The notes below the pieces were generated by a model. The model did not search any database. It was not told the origin of the DNA and worked only from the letters and a program-made list of their open reading frames with translations. The position numbers were made by a program, and so were the translations under genes. This document shows positions 55,494 through 64,000 of a DNA stretch of 64,000 bases, one piece after another (the first letter of the stretch is position 1; each line of letters begins with the position of its first letter). Origin of the DNA: Sphingopyxis chilensis (lineage in GTDB: Bacteria; Pseudomonadota; Alphaproteobacteria; Sphingomonadales; Sphingomonadaceae); the NCBI RefSeq assembly GCF_035930445.1, contig NZ_CP142394.1, positions 2,575,501 through 2,639,500 of the forward strand. The letters run 5' to 3'.

Positions 55494-56570
55494 TCAGCCG
55501 TTCTGCGCGCGGTGGAGCAATTTATGGTCGGCGAGGACGAGCGCCATCATCGCCTCGACCACCGGCGCGCCGCGGATACCGACGCAGGGGTCATGGCGCC
55601 CCTTGGTGACGATATCGGTCGCCTCTCCCGCCCTGTTCACGGTCGGAACGGGGGTGAGGATCGAGCTGGTCGGTTTGAAGGCGACGCGCACGACCACCGG
55701 CTGCCCGGTCGAGATGCCGCCCGCGATGCCGCCGGCGTTGTTCGACAGGAAATCGGGACGGTTGCTGCCGTCGGTCGCGGGGCGCATCGGATCGGCATTT
55801 TCCTCACCGCGCAGGCGCGCGGCGTGGAATCCGGCACCGATCTCGACGCCCTTGACCGCATTGATGCCCATCATCGCGGCGGCGAGGTCGCTGTCGAGCT
55901 TGGCATAGATGGGCGCACCCCAACCGGCGGGGACGCCGCTGGCGGCGCATTCGATGACGGCGCCCAGCGAGCTGCCCGCCTTGCGCGCCGCGTCCATCAG
56001 CCCTTCCCAGCGCTGCGCCGCCGCGGGGTCGGGGCAGAAAAAGGGATTGCGATCAATCTCTTCGAGGTCGAAGTTCGCGGGGTCGATCGCATCGCCGCCG
56101 ATTTCGGCCACCCAGGCATGGATCTGCACCTCCGGGATCACGAGCCGCGCGACGCCGCCCGCCGCGACGCGCGCCGCGGTCTCGCGCGCGCTCGACCGGC
56201 CACCGCCGCGATAGTCGCGGATGCCATATTTGGCATCATAGGCATAATCGGCGTGGCCGGGGCGGTAGGCCTGCGCGATCTCGCCATAATCCTTCGAGCG
56301 CTGGTCGACATTCTCGATCATCAGGCTGATCGGCGTGCCCGTGGTCTTGCCTTCGAAAATCCCCGACAGGATGCGCACCTGGTCGGGTTCCTGCCGCTGC
56401 GTCGTGTGGCGCGACTGGCCGGGGCGGCGCTTGTCGAGAAAGGGCTGGATATCGGCTTCGGACAGCGACAGGCGCGGCGGGCAGCCGTCGACGACCGCGC
56501 CGAGCGCGGGGCCGTGGCTTTCCCCCCAGGTTGTGAAGCGAAGGACGCGTCCGAAGCTGTTGAAACTCAT
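55494..56570 (-). CDS. aroC: Chorismate synthase
   Basis: A 358-residue FMN-dependent enzyme, the last step of the shikimate pathway. Family marks include [59 protein letters not shown], and [15 protein letters not shown]. Length and motifs are standard. It starts 4 bp after the GNAT stop and precedes the SLC13 gene by 1 bp, so it is likely co-transcribed with fabI and others. Confidence 0.97.
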   Translation of the reverse strand: MSFNSFGRVLRFTTWGESHGPALGAVVDGCPPRLSLSEADIQPFLDKRRPGQSRHTTQRQEPDQVRILSGIFEGKTTGTPISLMIENVDQRSKDYGEIAQAYRPGHADYAYDAKYGIRDYRGGGRSSARETAARVAAGGVARLVIPEVQIHAWVAEIGGDAIDPANFDLEEIDRNPFFCPDPAAAQRWEGLMDAARKAGSSLGAVIECAASGVPAGWGAPIYAKLDSDLAAAMMGINAVKGVEIGAGFHAARLRGEENADPMRPATDGSNRPDFLSNNAGGIAGGISTGQPVVVRVAFKPTSSILTPVPTVNRAGEATDIVTKGRHDPCVGIRGAPVVEAMMALVLADHKLLHRAQNG

Positions 56571-56574
56571 TACC

Positions 56575-57105
56575 CTATCCCATCCGGCCGAATGCGGGAG
56601 CGTAATCCGCCCGTCCGCCTAGCGGCCAAGCCGCGTCCGAGTCCAGCATCATCGCCATGAAATGCGGCCCGGCAAAGGGCGATGCAAAGCGCGCGGCGAG
56701 GTCGGGCGAATAGCCGAAGCGGGGGTAATAGGATTCGTGGCCGAGGACGAAGCTGATCCGGACGGCCTGCCCACGCAGTTGGTCCAGCCCGGCGCGGATC
56801 AGACCATCGCCGATACCCTGCCCCTGCCGTTCGGGCGCGACCGACACGGGGGCAAGACCGGCTCCCGAAAGCGCGACGCCGTCGGCCTCGATATCCATCA
56901 GGCTGAACAGCACATGCCCGACGATTACACCGTCCCGTTCGGCAACGAGCGACACCAGCGCGTCGCCGTCTGCCTCGATCATGCGCACCAGCTCGGCTTC
57001 ACCCTGATGGCCGAAATCGGTCCCGGTGAACGCGGCCCGGACGATTGTGTCGATAGCCTCGGCATCCGCCGCCGTCGCGGCGCGGATACCGGTTTCGTCA
57101 GACAA
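56575..57105 (-). CDS. GNAT family N-acetyltransferase
   Basis: A 176-residue acetyltransferase. The acetyl-CoA motif A is [27 protein letters not shown], and [22 protein letters not shown] is the late block shared with YhbS-like enzymes. The acceptor is unknown. Its start lies inside the fabI stop region (8-bp overlap), so the two are translationally coupled. A role in lipid or cell-wall chemistry is possible only by position. Confidence 0.9.
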   Translation of the reverse strand: MSDETGIRAATAADAEAIDTIVRAAFTGTDFGHQGEAELVRMIEADGDALVSLVAERDGVIVGHVLFSLMDIEADGVALSGAGLAPVSVAPERQGQGIGDGLIRAGLDQLRGQAVRISFVLGHESYYPRFGYSPDLAARFASPFAGPHFMAMMLDSDAAWPLGGRADYAPAFGRMG

Positions 57106-57925
57106 GCGAGATGTCCGGCGCGTCTTCCTGCTTCATGCCGACGGTGTGATAACCCGCGTCGACATGATGCGTCTCACCCGTCACGCCGCTTGCCAGATCG
57201 CTGAGCAGATAGAGCGCCGAACCGCCCACATCGTCGATCGTGACGTTGCGGCGAAGCGGCGCATTATGCTCGTTCCATTTCAGGATCAGGCGGAAGTCGC
57301 CGATCCCCGACGCCGCGAGCGTCTTGATCGGCCCCGCCGAGATCGCGTTCACGCGCACGCCCTGCGGGCCATAATCGTTGGCGAGATATTTGACGCTGGT
57401 TTCAAGCGCCGATTTCGCGACGCCCATGACGTTGTAATGCGGGATGACCTTTTCGGCACCATAATAGCTGAGCGTGAGAAGCGAGCCACCGCCCTTGCCG
57501 GTTTCGGGGTCGAAGGGCGTCATCATCGATGCCGCGCGCTTGGCGACCGCGGTGAAGCTGTAGACGCTGATATTCATCGTCATCAGGAAGTCGTCGAGCG
57601 TCACATCGGCATAATGGCCGCGCAGCGCTTCCTTGTTCGTATAGCCGATCGCATGGACGACGAAGTCGATCGTCGGCCAGCGTCCTGAAAGCGTCGCGAA
57701 TGCCGCGTCCAGATTGTCCATGTCGGACACGTCGCAATCGATCAGGAAATCGCAGCCGAGTTCGTCGGCGAGCGGCTTGACGCGCTTGAGCATCACGTCG
57801 CCCTGATACGAAATCGCCAATTCTGCGCCATGCGCGTGCAGCGCCTTGGCAATGCCCCAGGCAAGCGATTTGTCATTCGCCAAGCCCATGATCAGCCCGC
57901 GCTTGCCCTTCATCAGACCCGTCAT
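57098..57925 (-). CDS. fabI: Enoyl-ACP reductase (NADH)
   Basis: A 275-residue SDR-like enzyme that reduces enoyl-ACP in fatty acid elongation. It has KRGLIMGLANDKSLAWGIAK, AISYQGDVMLKRVKPLADEL, and the catalytic Tyr/Tyr/Lys in LSYYGAEKVIPHYNVMGVAK (about residues 150-170). The C-terminus is a standard FabI tail. Its start overlaps the BrkB stop by 4 bp (ATGA). The J-domain and BrkB genes lie upstream and the GNAT and aroC genes downstream. Confidence 0.97.
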   Translation of the reverse strand: MTGLMKGKRGLIMGLANDKSLAWGIAKALHAHGAELAISYQGDVMLKRVKPLADELGCDFLIDCDVSDMDNLDAAFATLSGRWPTIDFVVHAIGYTNKEALRGHYADVTLDDFLMTMNISVYSFTAVAKRAASMMTPFDPETGKGGGSLLTLSYYGAEKVIPHYNVMGVAKSALETSVKYLANDYGPQGVRVNAISAGPIKTLAASGIGDFRLILKWNEHNAPLRRNVTIDDVGGSALYLLSDLASGVTGETHHVDAGYHTVGMKQEDAPDISLV

Positions 57926-58998
57926 TTTTCTTCTCCGGCCTTTGCAATAATTACGTCGTCGACGCGCCCAATAGCGTCGTGGCCCAAATCCTCAACCTCG
58001 ACGAGCGCGGCGTTGAGTTCGGCGCCCATCACCATACCCAATCCGACGAGGTAGAAAAAGAAAAGCGCGACCATCACACCCGCAAGGCTGCCATAGGTTG
58101 CGTCGTAGCTGAGCAAGCTGGCGAGCAGCGGTGGCAGCGCGAGGGTGACGCCGATCCACCAGAGCGTCGTGAACAGCGCGCCCGGCCATTTCGGGCATTT
58201 GAGCTGGCGGTATTTCGACGGCGTCAGGCTGTAGAAGAGCATATAGATGGCAAGGAACAGGCCCGCGCCCGACACGCCGCGCGAGATCAGGACGACGCCC
58301 CACGCCTGATATTGCTCGGGCAGCACGCGCGTCACGAACTGTTCGATCCCTACGATCAGCACCTGCATGCTGAACGACAGCAGCATCAGCACCACGGCGC
58401 CCGTGATGATACCGATCGACAGCAGGCGGTAGTGAAAGAAGCCCTTGCTGAAATGCGTGCCATAGGCGCGGCGCAAAATGTCGCGCACCGTTTCGATCAG
58501 GCTGCCCACGGTCCACAGCGCGACGAGCGCGCCAAGCCACAGGAATATCCCGGTGCGCGCGGTCATCACTTCGCGGATCGGGCCCGACAGCGCCTTTGCG
58601 ACCGTCGGCGGCATCGTCGAAAACACCGCCTCGACCGCCGCTTCCCCGCCGACACTGCCCCCAAAGATCGACAGCGCCGCCGCGAGCAGGATGAAGAAGG
58701 GAAAGAGCGCGATCAGCGCCAGATAGGCGAGATTGCCCGCGTGGATGAAGCCATCGGTATAGGTGCCGACAACGACGCGGCGAACGATATGATAGGCGCG
58801 CGTGCCGGGGCCGAGCTGTTCGCGGCCGCGCTCGATGATCCCCTGCGCCCGGGCGCGCAGCTTGACGCGTTTGGCACGCTCGGCGCGCGCTTCGGGTGAG
58901 TGCGGCGAATGGCCTTCGGCCAGAAATTCCTTGCCGACCTCGTCGGCGACCTCGCGCTCGAGCGCGGCGACGATCTTCTTTTCGCTGGCTTCAGCCAC
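57922..58998 (-). CDS. YihY/virulence factor BrkB family membrane protein
   Basis: A 358-residue integral membrane protein with six predicted helices. YihY marks include RRVVVGTYTDGFIHAGNLAYLALIALFPFFILLAAALSIFG, LWTVGSLIETVRDILRRAYG, and LYLLFYSLTPS-like LFLAIYMLFYSLTPSKYRQL with a final YGSLAGVMVALFFFYLVGLG. The N-terminal 60 residues are a charged cytoplasmic extension. The family has been mislabelled as ribonuclease BN; its transport role is unsettled. It ends inside the fabI start. Confidence 0.92.
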   Translation of the reverse strand: MAEASEKKIVAALEREVADEVGKEFLAEGHSPHSPEARAERAKRVKLRARAQGIIERGREQLGPGTRAYHIVRRVVVGTYTDGFIHAGNLAYLALIALFPFFILLAAALSIFGGSVGGEAAVEAVFSTMPPTVAKALSGPIREVMTARTGIFLWLGALVALWTVGSLIETVRDILRRAYGTHFSKGFFHYRLLSIGIITGAVVLMLLSFSMQVLIVGIEQFVTRVLPEQYQAWGVVLISRGVSGAGLFLAIYMLFYSLTPSKYRQLKCPKWPGALFTTLWWIGVTLALPPLLASLLSYDATYGSLAGVMVALFFFYLVGLGMVMGAELNAALVEVEDLGHDAIGRVDDVIIAKAGEEK

Positions 58999-59001
58999 GC
59001 A

Positions 59002-59916
59002 TCACACGCCGAGATCCGCCCGCACATTGCGCGGATCGGTCCATTCGCTGAGCAGCTTGATCAGCGCCGCGTCGTCGGCCGGCAGATCGACCATCAGCCG
59101 CACAAGCTGGTCGCCGCGCCCGCCGCCCTTCTGGCTGAAGCCCTTGCCCTTGAGACGCATGACCTTGCCCGAAGAGGAGCCCGCGGGGATCGACAGCATC
59201 ACCGGTCCGTCGACCGTTGGCACCTTGACCTTCGCGCCCTTCACCGCCTCGTTCAGCGTGACCGGCAGGTCGAGGCGGATGTTGGCACCCTCGCGCTCAT
59301 AGAAAGGGTGATCCTTCACCGTGATCGTCACGATGCCGTCGCCGGTGCCCCCGGGACCGGCCTGCCCCTTGCCGGCAAGGCGCATCTGCGTCCCGGTTTC
59401 GACGCCTGCGGGGAGCTTCAAATCGATCGTGCCGCCGTCGGCGAGCGTGATCCGCTGCGGCGCCTGTGTCGCAGCGTCGATGAAGGACACCGACAGGCGA
59501 TAGGCGACATTGGCGCCCTTTTGCGGCGGCGCGCTGCGCCCGCCGAACCCGCCGAACGGCCCGCCACCGCGGCCGCCGAACAGCCCTTCAAAAATGTCGC
59601 CGAAATCGGCACTGTCGTTGCCGAAACCGCCCTGCCCGCGCGGATCGCCGCGAAACCCTCCACCGCCGCCGCCATAGCCGAACGGCATGGCAGGATTGCC
59701 GTCGGCGTCGATCTCTCCGCGATCATATTGCGCACGCTTCGTCTTGTCAGACAAAAGGTCATAGGCCTTTGTGACGTCAGAAAATTTCTCCGATGCCTTC
59801 GGATTGTCCTTGTTCTTGTCGGGATGCAGTTCCTTGGCGAGCTTGCGATAAGCGGACTTGATCTCCGCATCGCTCGCGGTCTTCGCAACGCCCAAGGTGG
59901 AATAGGGATCGGCCAT
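59002..59916 (-). CDS. J-domain protein with DnaJ C-terminal domain (CbpA-like)
   Basis: A 304-residue Hsp40-type co-chaperone. The J domain (residues 1-70) has [20 protein letters not shown] with the HPD motif, then a Gly/Phe-rich linker ([20 protein letters not shown]), and two C-terminal substrate domains. The zinc-finger region of DnaJ is absent, so it is CbpA/type II. The start at 59916 omits an upstream in-frame extension. It is the first gene of the minus-strand run that includes fabI. Confidence 0.92.
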   Translation of the reverse strand: MADPYSTLGVAKTASDAEIKSAYRKLAKELHPDKNKDNPKASEKFSDVTKAYDLLSDKTKRAQYDRGEIDADGNPAMPFGYGGGGGGFRGDPRGQGGFGNDSADFGDIFEGLFGGRGGGPFGGFGGRSAPPQKGANVAYRLSVSFIDAATQAPQRITLADGGTIDLKLPAGVETGTQMRLAGKGQAGPGGTGDGIVTITVKDHPFYEREGANIRLDLPVTLNEAVKGAKVKVPTVDGPVMLSIPAGSSSGKVMRLKGKGFSQKGGGRGDQLVRLMVDLPADDAALIKLLSEWTDPRNVRADLGV

Positions 59917-60050
59917 TTTGCTCCTGTAGCCCGATAAGTGAGTGGGCGTGAAGCCCGATTGCGCGCGCCATGTGGTAATGTGCCGGAACGCGGTCAAGTT
60001 CCCCTTCGCCGAGATGACGATCTGCCTCGACCATTATCTCCCGCCGCATT

Positions 60051-60641
60051 ATGACCGCGCCGATGAGCGACGATCCCTTTGCCCTGTTCGACAGCTGGTT
60101 CGCCGAAGCGCGCGCCAGCGAGGCCAACGACTCCAACGCGATGGCGCTCGCGACGACGACGCCGGACGGCCGGCCGTCGCTGCGCATGGTGCTTTTGAAA
60201 GGGCATGGCCCGGATGGCTTCATCTTCTATACGAACCTCGACAGTCGCAAGGGCGGCGAGCTGGCGGCCAACCCGCACGTCGCATTGCTTTTTCACTGGA
60301 AATCGCTGCGCCGCCAGATCCGCATCGAGGGCGAAGCGGCGCCGGTCGATGACGCGACGGCCGACGCCTATTTCGCGACGCGCAGCCGCGACAGCCAGCT
60401 CGGCGCCTGGGCGAGCGACCAGTCGCGTCCGCTGGACAGTCGCGACACGTTCGAGGCGCGTTTCGCCGAGATGCAGGCGCGCTTCGAAGGACAGGACGTG
60501 CCACGCCCGCCGCGCTGGTCGGGCTGGCGCGTTAATCCTTCGGGAATCGAATTCTGGCAGGACCGGGCGCACCGGCTGCACGAACGCACCTTGTTCCGGC
60601 GCGCCGGCAACAGCTGGACGAGAGGATTTCTTTATCCATGA
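60051..60641 (+). CDS. pdxH: Pyridoxamine/pyridoxine 5'-phosphate oxidase
   Basis: A ~196-residue FMN enzyme making PLP, the cofactor of SufS and aminotransferases. Its blocks are [59 protein letters not shown], and the C-terminal [20 protein letters not shown] with HERTLFRR. The ATG at 60051 or the one at 60063 could be used. It is divergent from the J-domain gene and overlaps the next gene by 4 bp (ATGA). Confidence 0.96.
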   Translation: MTAPMSDDPFALFDSWFAEARASEANDSNAMALATTTPDGRPSLRMVLLKGHGPDGFIFYTNLDSRKGGELAANPHVALLFHWKSLRRQIRIEGEAAPVDDATADAYFATRSRDSQLGAWASDQSRPLDSRDTFEARFAEMQARFEGQDVPRPPRWSGWRVNPSGIEFWQDRAHRLHERTLFRRAGNSWTRGFLYP

Positions 60642-61456
60642 GCGCAGCCCGACGCCTTCCGATCACGCAAGTCGACGCCTTTGCCGACCGGCCGTTCGCC
60701 GGCAATCCCGCGGCAGTGATGCCGCTCGAGGAATGGCTCGACGACAAGACGCTGCAAGCCATCGCGGCCGAGAACAACCTCGCCGAAACAGCATTCCTCG
60801 TCCCCGACGAAAGCGACGAGGCCGATTATGAGCTGCGCTGGTTCACCCCGACGATCGAGGTCGCGCTGTGCGGCCACGCGACGCTTGCCAGCGGGCATGT
60901 CCTGCTGTCGGCGGCGCAGTGGCGTAACGAGATGCGCTTTCGCACGCGCAAGGCCGGCATTTTGCAGGTCACACGCGATGGCGAGGACGAAGGCTATCGC
61001 ATGAAGCTGCCCGCCTATCGGGCTGGCGCGAAGCCGATGCCCGACATCGCGCGCGCAATGGGCGGCGACGTCGCCGAAACGCTATGGCACGAGGGCGGCT
61101 ATGCGCTGATCGTCTATCGCAGCGCCGAAGAAGTCCGGGCGTTGACGCCCGATCTTGCCGCGCTCAGCGACGGCGACATCCTTTATATCGCGACCGCGCC
61201 GGGGATCGACGACCCGTCGGGCGCCGACGTGGTCAGCCGCGCCTTCGCGCCCGGTGCCGGTATCCCCGAAGATCCGGTGACCGGATCGGCGCACAGCGTA
61301 CTGACTCCCTATTGGACGACGCGCCTCGGCCGCGACGCCTTCGCCGCCTATCAGGCGAGCGCGCGCGGCGGCCATGTCGGCTGCCGCCTCGATGGCGACA
61401 TGGTCGAGCTTGCCGGCACCTGCGTGACGACGGTCGTGGGTGATTTCCTGCTATAA
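60638..61456 (+). CDS. PhzF family isomerase/epimerase-like protein
   Basis: A 272-residue two-lobed protein of the PhzF/diaminopimelate-epimerase-like fold. It has [20 protein letters not shown] and the catalytic Glu in [23 protein letters not shown] and [16 protein letters not shown] are further family blocks. Most homologues have no known phenazine link; the substrate is not identifiable. It is coupled to pdxH. Its end overlaps the convergent serine hydrolase by 6 bp. Confidence 0.93.
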   Translation: MSAARRLPITQVDAFADRPFAGNPAAVMPLEEWLDDKTLQAIAAENNLAETAFLVPDESDEADYELRWFTPTIEVALCGHATLASGHVLLSAAQWRNEMRFRTRKAGILQVTRDGEDEGYRMKLPAYRAGAKPMPDIARAMGGDVAETLWHEGGYALIVYRSAEEVRALTPDLAALSDGDILYIATAPGIDDPSGADVVSRAFAPGAGIPEDPVTGSAHSVLTPYWTTRLGRDAFAAYQASARGGHVGCRLDGDMVELAGTCVTTVVGDFLL

Positions 61457-62608
61457 GCTTTCGGCGAGATCGGCGAGATGCCGGCGCAGCGCCGGGAACT
61501 GGTCGTCCCGCGTGATGCCCAGTCGCACGATCGTCACCCGCTGCGATGGCGAAACGATGATATACTGACCCTGGTGGCCGATACAGGCGAAGAGGTCGTT
61601 CGGACCGCGATCGGGCCAGAGCGCCGGGGTGACGCCGGCGGGACGTTTGCGGTTCAGCCAGATGTGGCCGCCATATCCGGCGTCGTTCCGCGATGGCGTC
61701 AGCATGAAGCGAATCCAGGTTTCCGGGAGCAGCCGCTGGCCGTTAACGACGCCGCGATTGCGCAGAAACTCACCGAACCTCGCATAGTCGCGCGCGGTCG
61801 CGTGCATGATCGAGCCGCCGATCATCGTGCCCTTCGCGTCGAACTCGGGGGTCAGGCTCGCCATGCCCAGCGGTTCCATCAGCCGCCCGCTGACGAAGTC
61901 GCGCATCGCGTCGCGGCGTGCATCGGGATTTTGCGAGGGGGTCAGCGTGTCGGCGATGATGTCCGACAGGATGACGCTGGTCGCCGAGCTGTAATTGAAC
62001 ACCTCGCCCGGCTGCGCCGCGGCGGGCTTCGTCTCGGCGAAGCCGGCCATATCTTCCGCCCCGCCGCCGAACAGCATCGCGACGGTGTCGCCCTGCCAGA
62101 CCGGGTCGCCATTTTCGACATGTTCGAGTCCCGAGGACATGTGAAGCAGGTTGCGCAGCGTGATTGCGCCGCGCGGATCGCCGCTGCGCTGCCAGGCTCC
62201 CACCGGGGCCGGCCCGTCGAGCGACAATTGCCCATCGGCGACGAGGAAGCCGATGAGCACCGCCGTAATGCTCTTCGCCATCGACCAGCTGATCAGCTTG
62301 CTTTGGGGACCGAAACCCGCCCCATAGCGCTCGTAGATCAATTCGCCGTCGCGCAGCACGAGCAGCGCGCGCGTCTCGCCGACCTCGCCGGCGTCGGTGA
62401 ACAGCGCGTCGGCGTGCGTTCTGATCGCAGCGGGCAAGGCGGGCAGCCCGCGCGGCGGGTCGGCCGCGGCGACGCTGTCGAGCGAGGTGCCGAATTTGGG
62501 CGCCGGCGATGCGGGCGCCATATTGCCCTGTCCCGCTGCGTGGGTCAGCGACCAGGCGCCCAGCATCGCAAGCGCAGCACTTGCCAGCAGCCGTTTTTTC
62601 GTGATCAT
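61451..62608 (-). CDS. Serine hydrolase, class C beta-lactamase-like
   Basis: A 385-residue exported hydrolase. A signal peptide precedes the beta-lactamase/penicillin-binding fold. The SxxK is ISWSMAKSITAVLIGF, the tyrosine-bearing loop is FNYSSATSVILSDIIA (YxN/S-like), and HQGQYIIVSPSQRVTIVRLG carries the third motif (HxG). The family includes esterases, D-aminopeptidases and non-lactamase enzymes, so I would not infer antibiotic resistance. The ATG at 62606-62608 shares bases with the divergent gene's ATG. Confidence 0.9.
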   Translation of the reverse strand: MITKKRLLASAALAMLGAWSLTHAAGQGNMAPASPAPKFGTSLDSVAAADPPRGLPALPAAIRTHADALFTDAGEVGETRALLVLRDGELIYERYGAGFGPQSKLISWSMAKSITAVLIGFLVADGQLSLDGPAPVGAWQRSGDPRGAITLRNLLHMSSGLEHVENGDPVWQGDTVAMLFGGGAEDMAGFAETKPAAAQPGEVFNYSSATSVILSDIIADTLTPSQNPDARRDAMRDFVSGRLMEPLGMASLTPEFDAKGTMIGGSIMHATARDYARFGEFLRNRGVVNGQRLLPETWIRFMLTPSRNDAGYGGHIWLNRKRPAGVTPALWPDRGPNDLFACIGHQGQYIIVSPSQRVTIVRLGITRDDQFPALRRHLADLAESL

Positions 62609-63026
62609 GGCAAGGGTGAATAACATCAATCCGCCCGGGCCGACAACCGGCGAGCCGCTGGCCGCCACGCCCCCTCCCGCGGATGCGCCGCCGCCGCGCA
62701 AGAAACCGGGCCGCTGGGGCGGATGCCTTCCGTGGGCGATCATCGTCGCGGTGCTGTTCGCCATCTTCGCGATCTGGAAATTCCCGGCGTTCAAGGCGCA
62801 GGCGGAGCTCGGATCCGCCTATGCCGCGCGCGTCGGCTGTTCGTGCCGCTATGTCCAGGGCCGCAGCCTCGAAAGCTGTCAGAGCGATTTCGAACCCGGA
62901 ATGGACATGGTGTCGCTGAGCGAGGATCCGGCGACCCGGACCGTCACCGGCAGCGTACCCCTGCTCGCGTCGCGCAGCGCGCGCCATGCCGGAGCGAGCG
63001 GATGCCTGCTGCGGCCCGAAAATTGA
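62607..63026 (+). CDS. Membrane-anchored protein of unknown function
   Basis: A 139-residue protein with a Pro-rich N-terminus (PPGPTTGEPLAATPPPADAP, then PPRKKPGRW) and one transmembrane helix (GCLPWAIIVAVLFAIFAIWK). A small extracytoplasmic domain follows, with Cys in RVGCSCRYVQGRSLESCQSD and ASGCLLRP, probably disulfide-bonded. I recognise no family. Its ATG (62607-62609) overlaps that of the divergent serine hydrolase by two bases (CATG), which leaves no space for a promoter between them. A GTG at 62616 is an alternative start. Confidence 0.65.
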   Translation: MARVNNINPPGPTTGEPLAATPPPADAPPPRKKPGRWGGCLPWAIIVAVLFAIFAIWKFPAFKAQAELGSAYAARVGCSCRYVQGRSLESCQSDFEPGMDMVSLSEDPATRTVTGSVPLLASRSARHAGASGCLLRPEN

Positions 63027-63036
63027 GGCGCTGACC

Positions 63037-63282
63037 CTAGCGCCGCGAACGCCCGACGAGGAGCGCAACCGCGGCGGGGGCACCGAACACAAGCAGCCAG
63101 ATGGCCGCTTCCTCGGTCCAGCCATAGCCCGCATGCAACACTCCGACGAGCAGGTTGCCGATCGATACCACGAACCAGAGCAGCAGGAATAATCGCGTCG
63201 CCCGCGTCGTATCCCTGATGACGAGCCACAGCAGGACCAGCAGGCCGAACCCTGCTGCGAGCATGACGGCGGTATGCGACAT
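63037..63282 (-). CDS. Small membrane protein (81 aa)
   Basis: An 81-residue protein with three predicted helices (MSHTAVMLAAGFGLLVLLWL, LLLWFVVSIGNLLVGVLHAG, AAIWLLVFGAPAAVALLVG) and a short basic tail. It has no known domain; it looks like short sphingomonad membrane proteins of unknown function. It begins right after the AraC stop (TAAATG), so it is probably translated from the AraC transcript. It is convergent with the gene at 62607, with a 10-bp gap. Confidence 0.65.
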   Translation of the reverse strand: MSHTAVMLAAGFGLLVLLWLVIRDTTRATRLFLLLWFVVSIGNLLVGVLHAGYGWTEEAAIWLLVFGAPAAVALLVGRSRR

Positions 63283-64000
63283 TTACGCCCCCTCTTCCTC
63301 GACATCGGGCAAGATAGCCGAACGATGCCGCCGCCGCCACTCGCCGGGCGACATGCCCACCTTGCTCCGGAAGATCGCGCACAGATGCGCATGGCTCGAA
63401 AATCCGGTGGCGAAGGCGATTTCCGCGATCGACAGCGGCCGGTTCATCAGGAACCAGCACGCGCGGCGCAGCCGCTGGCGCAGGACATATTGCGCCGGCG
63501 TGCGCCCCGTCGCGCGCGCGAAATGGACAATCAGGCTGTTCACCGACATGCCCGCCTCGGCCGCGATATCCTCGACGGTCAGCGGTGTTTCGAGTTGCGC
63601 CTGGATGAAGATCATCAGCCCGTTGATGCGACGGGTCATGGCGGGGGATTCGGCGCGCCCGATCATGTGATCGAGCGTCTTGGCGAGGATCGCGATCAGC
63701 GGATCGGCCGCCGAGGCGTCGCCTGCCGCGAGCGCGCGGACGAGCGCGGCGAGCGCGAGATCATGGTGCGCCGCAAGCGCTCGCGTGTCGGGCGCGATCG
63801 ACAAAAGCGGCACCGGAATCTCGACCTGGTTATAGCGGACGGCGCCGCCCTTTGCCGCGGCACGATATACAATCCCCGCAGGAACAAGCCACATCTCTCC
63901 CGGCAGCGGATCGCCGAGCGACGTCCGCATGTCGCCCAGCCAGGTTTCGAGCCAGTGATAGCTTCCCGCCTCGTAAAGGATCAGCGCATGGACATCGCGT
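63283..64000 (-). CDS. AraC family transcriptional regulator (partial, cut by right edge)
   Basis: The frame is open to base 64000, so the N-terminus is missing; the visible 238 residues begin within a cupin-like sensor half (HALILYEAGSYHWLETWLGD). The C-terminal double HTH is complete: VEDIAAEAGMSVNSLIVHFA, RATGRTPAQYVLRQRLRRAC, and IAEIAFATGFSSHAHLCAIF with SKVGMSPGEWRRR. It is followed directly by the small membrane protein gene. The inducer and targets are unknown. Confidence 0.9.
   Translation of the reverse strand, partial: RDVHALILYEAGSYHWLETWLGDMRTSLGDPLPGEMWLVPAGIVYRAAAKGGAVRYNQVEIPVPLLSIAPDTRALAAHHDLALAALVRALAAGDASAADPLIAILAKTLDHMIGRAESPAMTRRINGLMIFIQAQLETPLTVEDIAAEAGMSVNSLIVHFARATGRTPAQYVLRQRLRRACWFLMNRPLSIAEIAFATGFSSHAHLCAIFRSKVGMSPGEWRRRHRSAILPDVEEEGA

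Noticed and set aside
60638-61456. PhzF homologue as evidence for phenazine biosynthesis
   Set aside because: No other phz gene is nearby, and most PhzF-family proteins act outside phenazine pathways.
61451-62608. Serine hydrolase as an antibiotic-resistance beta-lactamase
   Set aside because: The SxxK and HxG motifs are shared by many esterases and peptidases; no class C signature or resistance context is present, so resistance is not inferred.

Overview
The window is ordinary, densely packed, high-GC chromosome from an alphaproteobacterium. The gene content points to Sphingomonadales, and Sphingopyxis or a close relative is my best guess. The evidence is a UrcA-family protein, a DUF6356 protein, DUF885 and extensin-like proteins, several gamma-glutamyltransferases, a SUF-only Fe-S operon led by an Rrf2 regulator, and dispersed palindromes of the kind common in sphingomonads. 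The genus is inference. I see no rRNA, tRNA, CRISPR array, insertion sequence, prophage or integrase.

Layout. 1-5.4 kb: an edge-truncated lipoprotein, an M17 aminopeptidase and NlpC/P60 peptidase pair, argC, and a sorbosone-dehydrogenase-like protein. 5.4-11.5 kb: dnaN, a small exported protein, a LysR/urcA divergon around a perfect 34-bp palindrome, prolyl oligopeptidase and free-methionine-sulfoxide reductase. 11.6-14 kb: three consecutive exported Gly/Tyr-rich proteins, each followed by its own terminator or terminator-like hairpin. 14-20 kb: a first gamma-glutamyltransferase, PilZ, an HxlR/SDR divergon, rlmN, a small outer-membrane barrel and a YnfA-like membrane protein. 20.2-27 kb: the tesA/ybbA/ybbP-type divergon, a TauE transporter and thrS. 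27-31.4 kb: a MerC-domain protein behind a Zur-like box, two glyoxalase-fold proteins, DUF6356, a hydrolase, a thioesterase and gloB. 31.4-38 kb: acyl-CoA ligase, a second gamma-glutamyltransferase, pyrD and a DUF885 lipoprotein. 38-46 kb: an AraC-type regulator, a probable small RNA, the suf operon and mddA. 46-50 kb: extensin, a CPA2 antiporter and a P450. 50-60 kb: a Tyr/Gly- then Arg/Pro-rich secreted protein, two tandem dicarboxylate/amino-acid symporters, and a tight six-gene set (J-domain protein, BrkB, fabI, GNAT, aroC, SLC13). 60-64 kb: pdxH, PhzF, a serine hydrolase, two small proteins and an AraC regulator cut by the right edge.

How the genes fit together. The suf genes (regulator-B-C-D-S-T-A) form a self-contained Fe-S assembly unit, with overlapping stops and starts and a palindromic operator at the predicted promoter. 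Two things interrupt it: a ~50% GC lipoprotein gene between sufB and sufC, and a dispersed palindrome between sufC and sufD. A methanethiol methyltransferase gene follows. Two gamma-glutamyltransferases plus gloA and gloB give a glutathione theme. Many gene pairs overlap at start/stop codons (ATGA, GTGA, TAATG), and three convergent pairs share stop-codon bases.

I found no clear novel multi-gene system. The observations most worth a second look are the lipoprotein inside the suf operon, the candidate ~90-nt RNA before the suf promoter, the 34-bp palindrome at 8.2 kb, and the run of exported Gly/Tyr-rich proteins.
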